From Verrucomicrobiota bacterium (GTDB taxonomy: Bacteria; Verrucomicrobiota; Verrucomicrobiia; Limisphaerales; JADLHS01), in the NCBI GenBank assembly GCA_025360895.1, contig JANYBF010000658.1, positions 1 through 5,849 of the forward strand: DNA of 5,849 nt, written 5' to 3'. Positions within the stretch are counted from its first letter, which is position 1. The number at the start of each line of letters is the position of its first letter. The translations under genes were made by a program, and so were the position numbers. Shown in pieces: positions 5,090 to 5,849 of this stretch. The notes beneath the pieces are model-generated. The model saw only the letters and a program-made list of their open reading frames with translations. It ran no database searches and had not been told where the DNA came from.

Positions 5090-5849
5090 CTATTGCACTC
5101 GGAAAAAATTGCCGGGTAATTGCGGCGGCAGGTTCGTGGTGAACAGGATCTGATTTGTCGTGACGGAAAATATCCCGACGGTTTGCCAAACCGCATCCGT
5201 AATATTGGAGGCCATTTGAACTTGAACACTGGCCGCCAGATAGCCACCAATTAAAAACTGTAGCTGGCCGCCAGCGAATGAAAGATCAAAGATAACGGGA
5301 CGGCCAGTTTCAATTCCGGTTAGCTGAAGGTTTGCGGTCGCCAGTCGGCCGGCTGCCACATTGGTGAAGACGCGATCCAGTTCAGCGGCGACGATTGCAT
5401 TGGTCGCGTATTGTCGCCGCAAAGTGTAAAGCCGTGTAGCCAGCGCCAGATCGTTAGTGTGAAAGGGGAAATTGGTTTCCAGATATTGCCGGCGAAAATC
5501 CTGAATGATCCCTAAGTCCCGGTAGCCAAACTGAATCGTCGGTTCAACTATTGTGCCTTCACCAAAATCATTCCAAGTGGCGATCTGGACCAGCGCCGAA
5601 TTGTTGGTCATCGCCCGGCCCAAGGTTGCGCGGAAGGTGTCGCCGTTGCTGTCATTCAACAGGCCGTATGAAGTGCCGACGCCGGCTTGCGCGTAGATGT
5701 CGTGAAAGCGCGGAAAGGCGCTGCTGACGAACGCCGGCCAGGCGCTGCCGGTTTGCTGAAAGTTCGTGAGATAATTATCGAGCGCCGCTGGGGACAAAAT
5801 TCCCACGTTGGTCTGGCTGAGCCACAGCGGCGGCCAGTCGAACGCGCCC
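5090..5849 (-). CDS. Glycoside hydrolase family 71/99-like protein, 5' end beyond the right edge
   Basis: The frame is open to the window edge, giving the last 252 residues. A GTG at 5806 lies in frame, but coding continues upstream through FDWPPLWLSQTN, so it is not the start. Residues 1 to about 135 look like the end of a GH99/GH71-like (beta/alpha)8 barrel. The key motif is IATWNDFGEGTIVEPT (89-104), followed by FGYRDL (107-112). In GH99 endo-alpha-mannosidases two acidic residues of the NEWxEGT motif are catalytic; here the first is Asp94 and the second Glu97. WND is also the GH71 pattern (WNDYGE). After an Asn-rich helical segment comes a beta-rich C-terminal domain (about 170-252) with VWQTVG and a final FFRVQ, a tail often seen in exported Verrucomicrobia proteins. 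No cysteines are visible, which fits an exported enzyme; a signal peptide would be outside the window. The substrate is not predictable beyond alpha-glycans such as alpha-mannan or alpha-1,3-glucan. Confidence 0.88.
   Translation of the reverse strand, partial: GAFDWPPLWLSQTNVGILSPAALDNYLTNFQQTGSAWPAFVSSAFPRFHDIYAQAGVGTSYGLLNDSNGDTFRATLGRAMTNNSALVQIATWNDFGEGTIVEPTIQFGYRDLGIIQDFRRQYLETNFPFHTNDLALATRLYTLRRQYATNAIVAAELDRVFTNVAAGRLATANLQLTGIETGRPVIFDLSFAGGQLQFLIGGYLAASVQVQMASNITDAVWQTVGIFSVTTNQILFTTNLPPQLPGNFFRVQ

Noticed and set aside
4396..5142. Plus-strand frame of 248 codons opposite the GYF_2 membrane protein
   Set aside because: It crosses the intergenic region and the end of the glycosidase gene and has a low-complexity charged composition; the minus-strand genes explain the region.

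Overview
The window looks like chromosomal DNA of a GC-rich Gram-negative-type bacterium, most likely a member of the Verrucomicrobiota (Pedosphaera/Limisphaerales-like). This is inferred from the GH71/99-like glycosidase with its 'TNLPPQLPGNFFRVQ'-type C-terminal tail, a style common in that phylum, from the GYF_2-plus-membrane protein, and from the near absence of clear Shine-Dalgarno sequences. No rRNA, tRNA, CRISPR array, transposase or phage structural gene is visible.

Layout. Positions 1-1413 (minus) hold most of a xylulokinase gene (xylB) whose 3' end lies beyond the left edge. A 253-bp divergent intergenic region (1414-1666) separates it from mrp (1667-2719, plus), an Mrp/NBP35-type P-loop ATPase with an N-terminal MIP18 (DUF59) domain. 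Then come two genes facing each other tail to tail: a stand-alone response-regulator receiver protein (2787-3251, plus) and a conserved protein of unknown function (3266-3838, minus). Sampled rows of this pair are about 42-55% GC, against about 52-65% in xylB and mrp. The right part is on the minus strand: a partial GH71/99-like glycoside hydrolase (5090-5849, 5' end beyond the right edge), a GYF_2-domain membrane protein (4243-4881) and a small protein (4014-4253) whose start overlaps the preceding stop by 11 bases.

How the genes work together. Xylulokinase and the glycosidase both fit a polysaccharide- or sugar-using lifestyle, but they are about 3.7 kb apart and nothing shows that they are co-regulated. 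Mrp is a housekeeping Fe-S-cluster or P-loop factor. The membrane protein and its overlapping small partner are probably co-translated. The receiver/unknown pair may be an accessory insertion.

I see no clearly new multi-gene system. The points most worth checking are the Mrp without its usual CxxC motif, the receiver without its conserved lysine, the unknown gene opposite that receiver, and several short dyads and periodic repeats in the intergenic regions.
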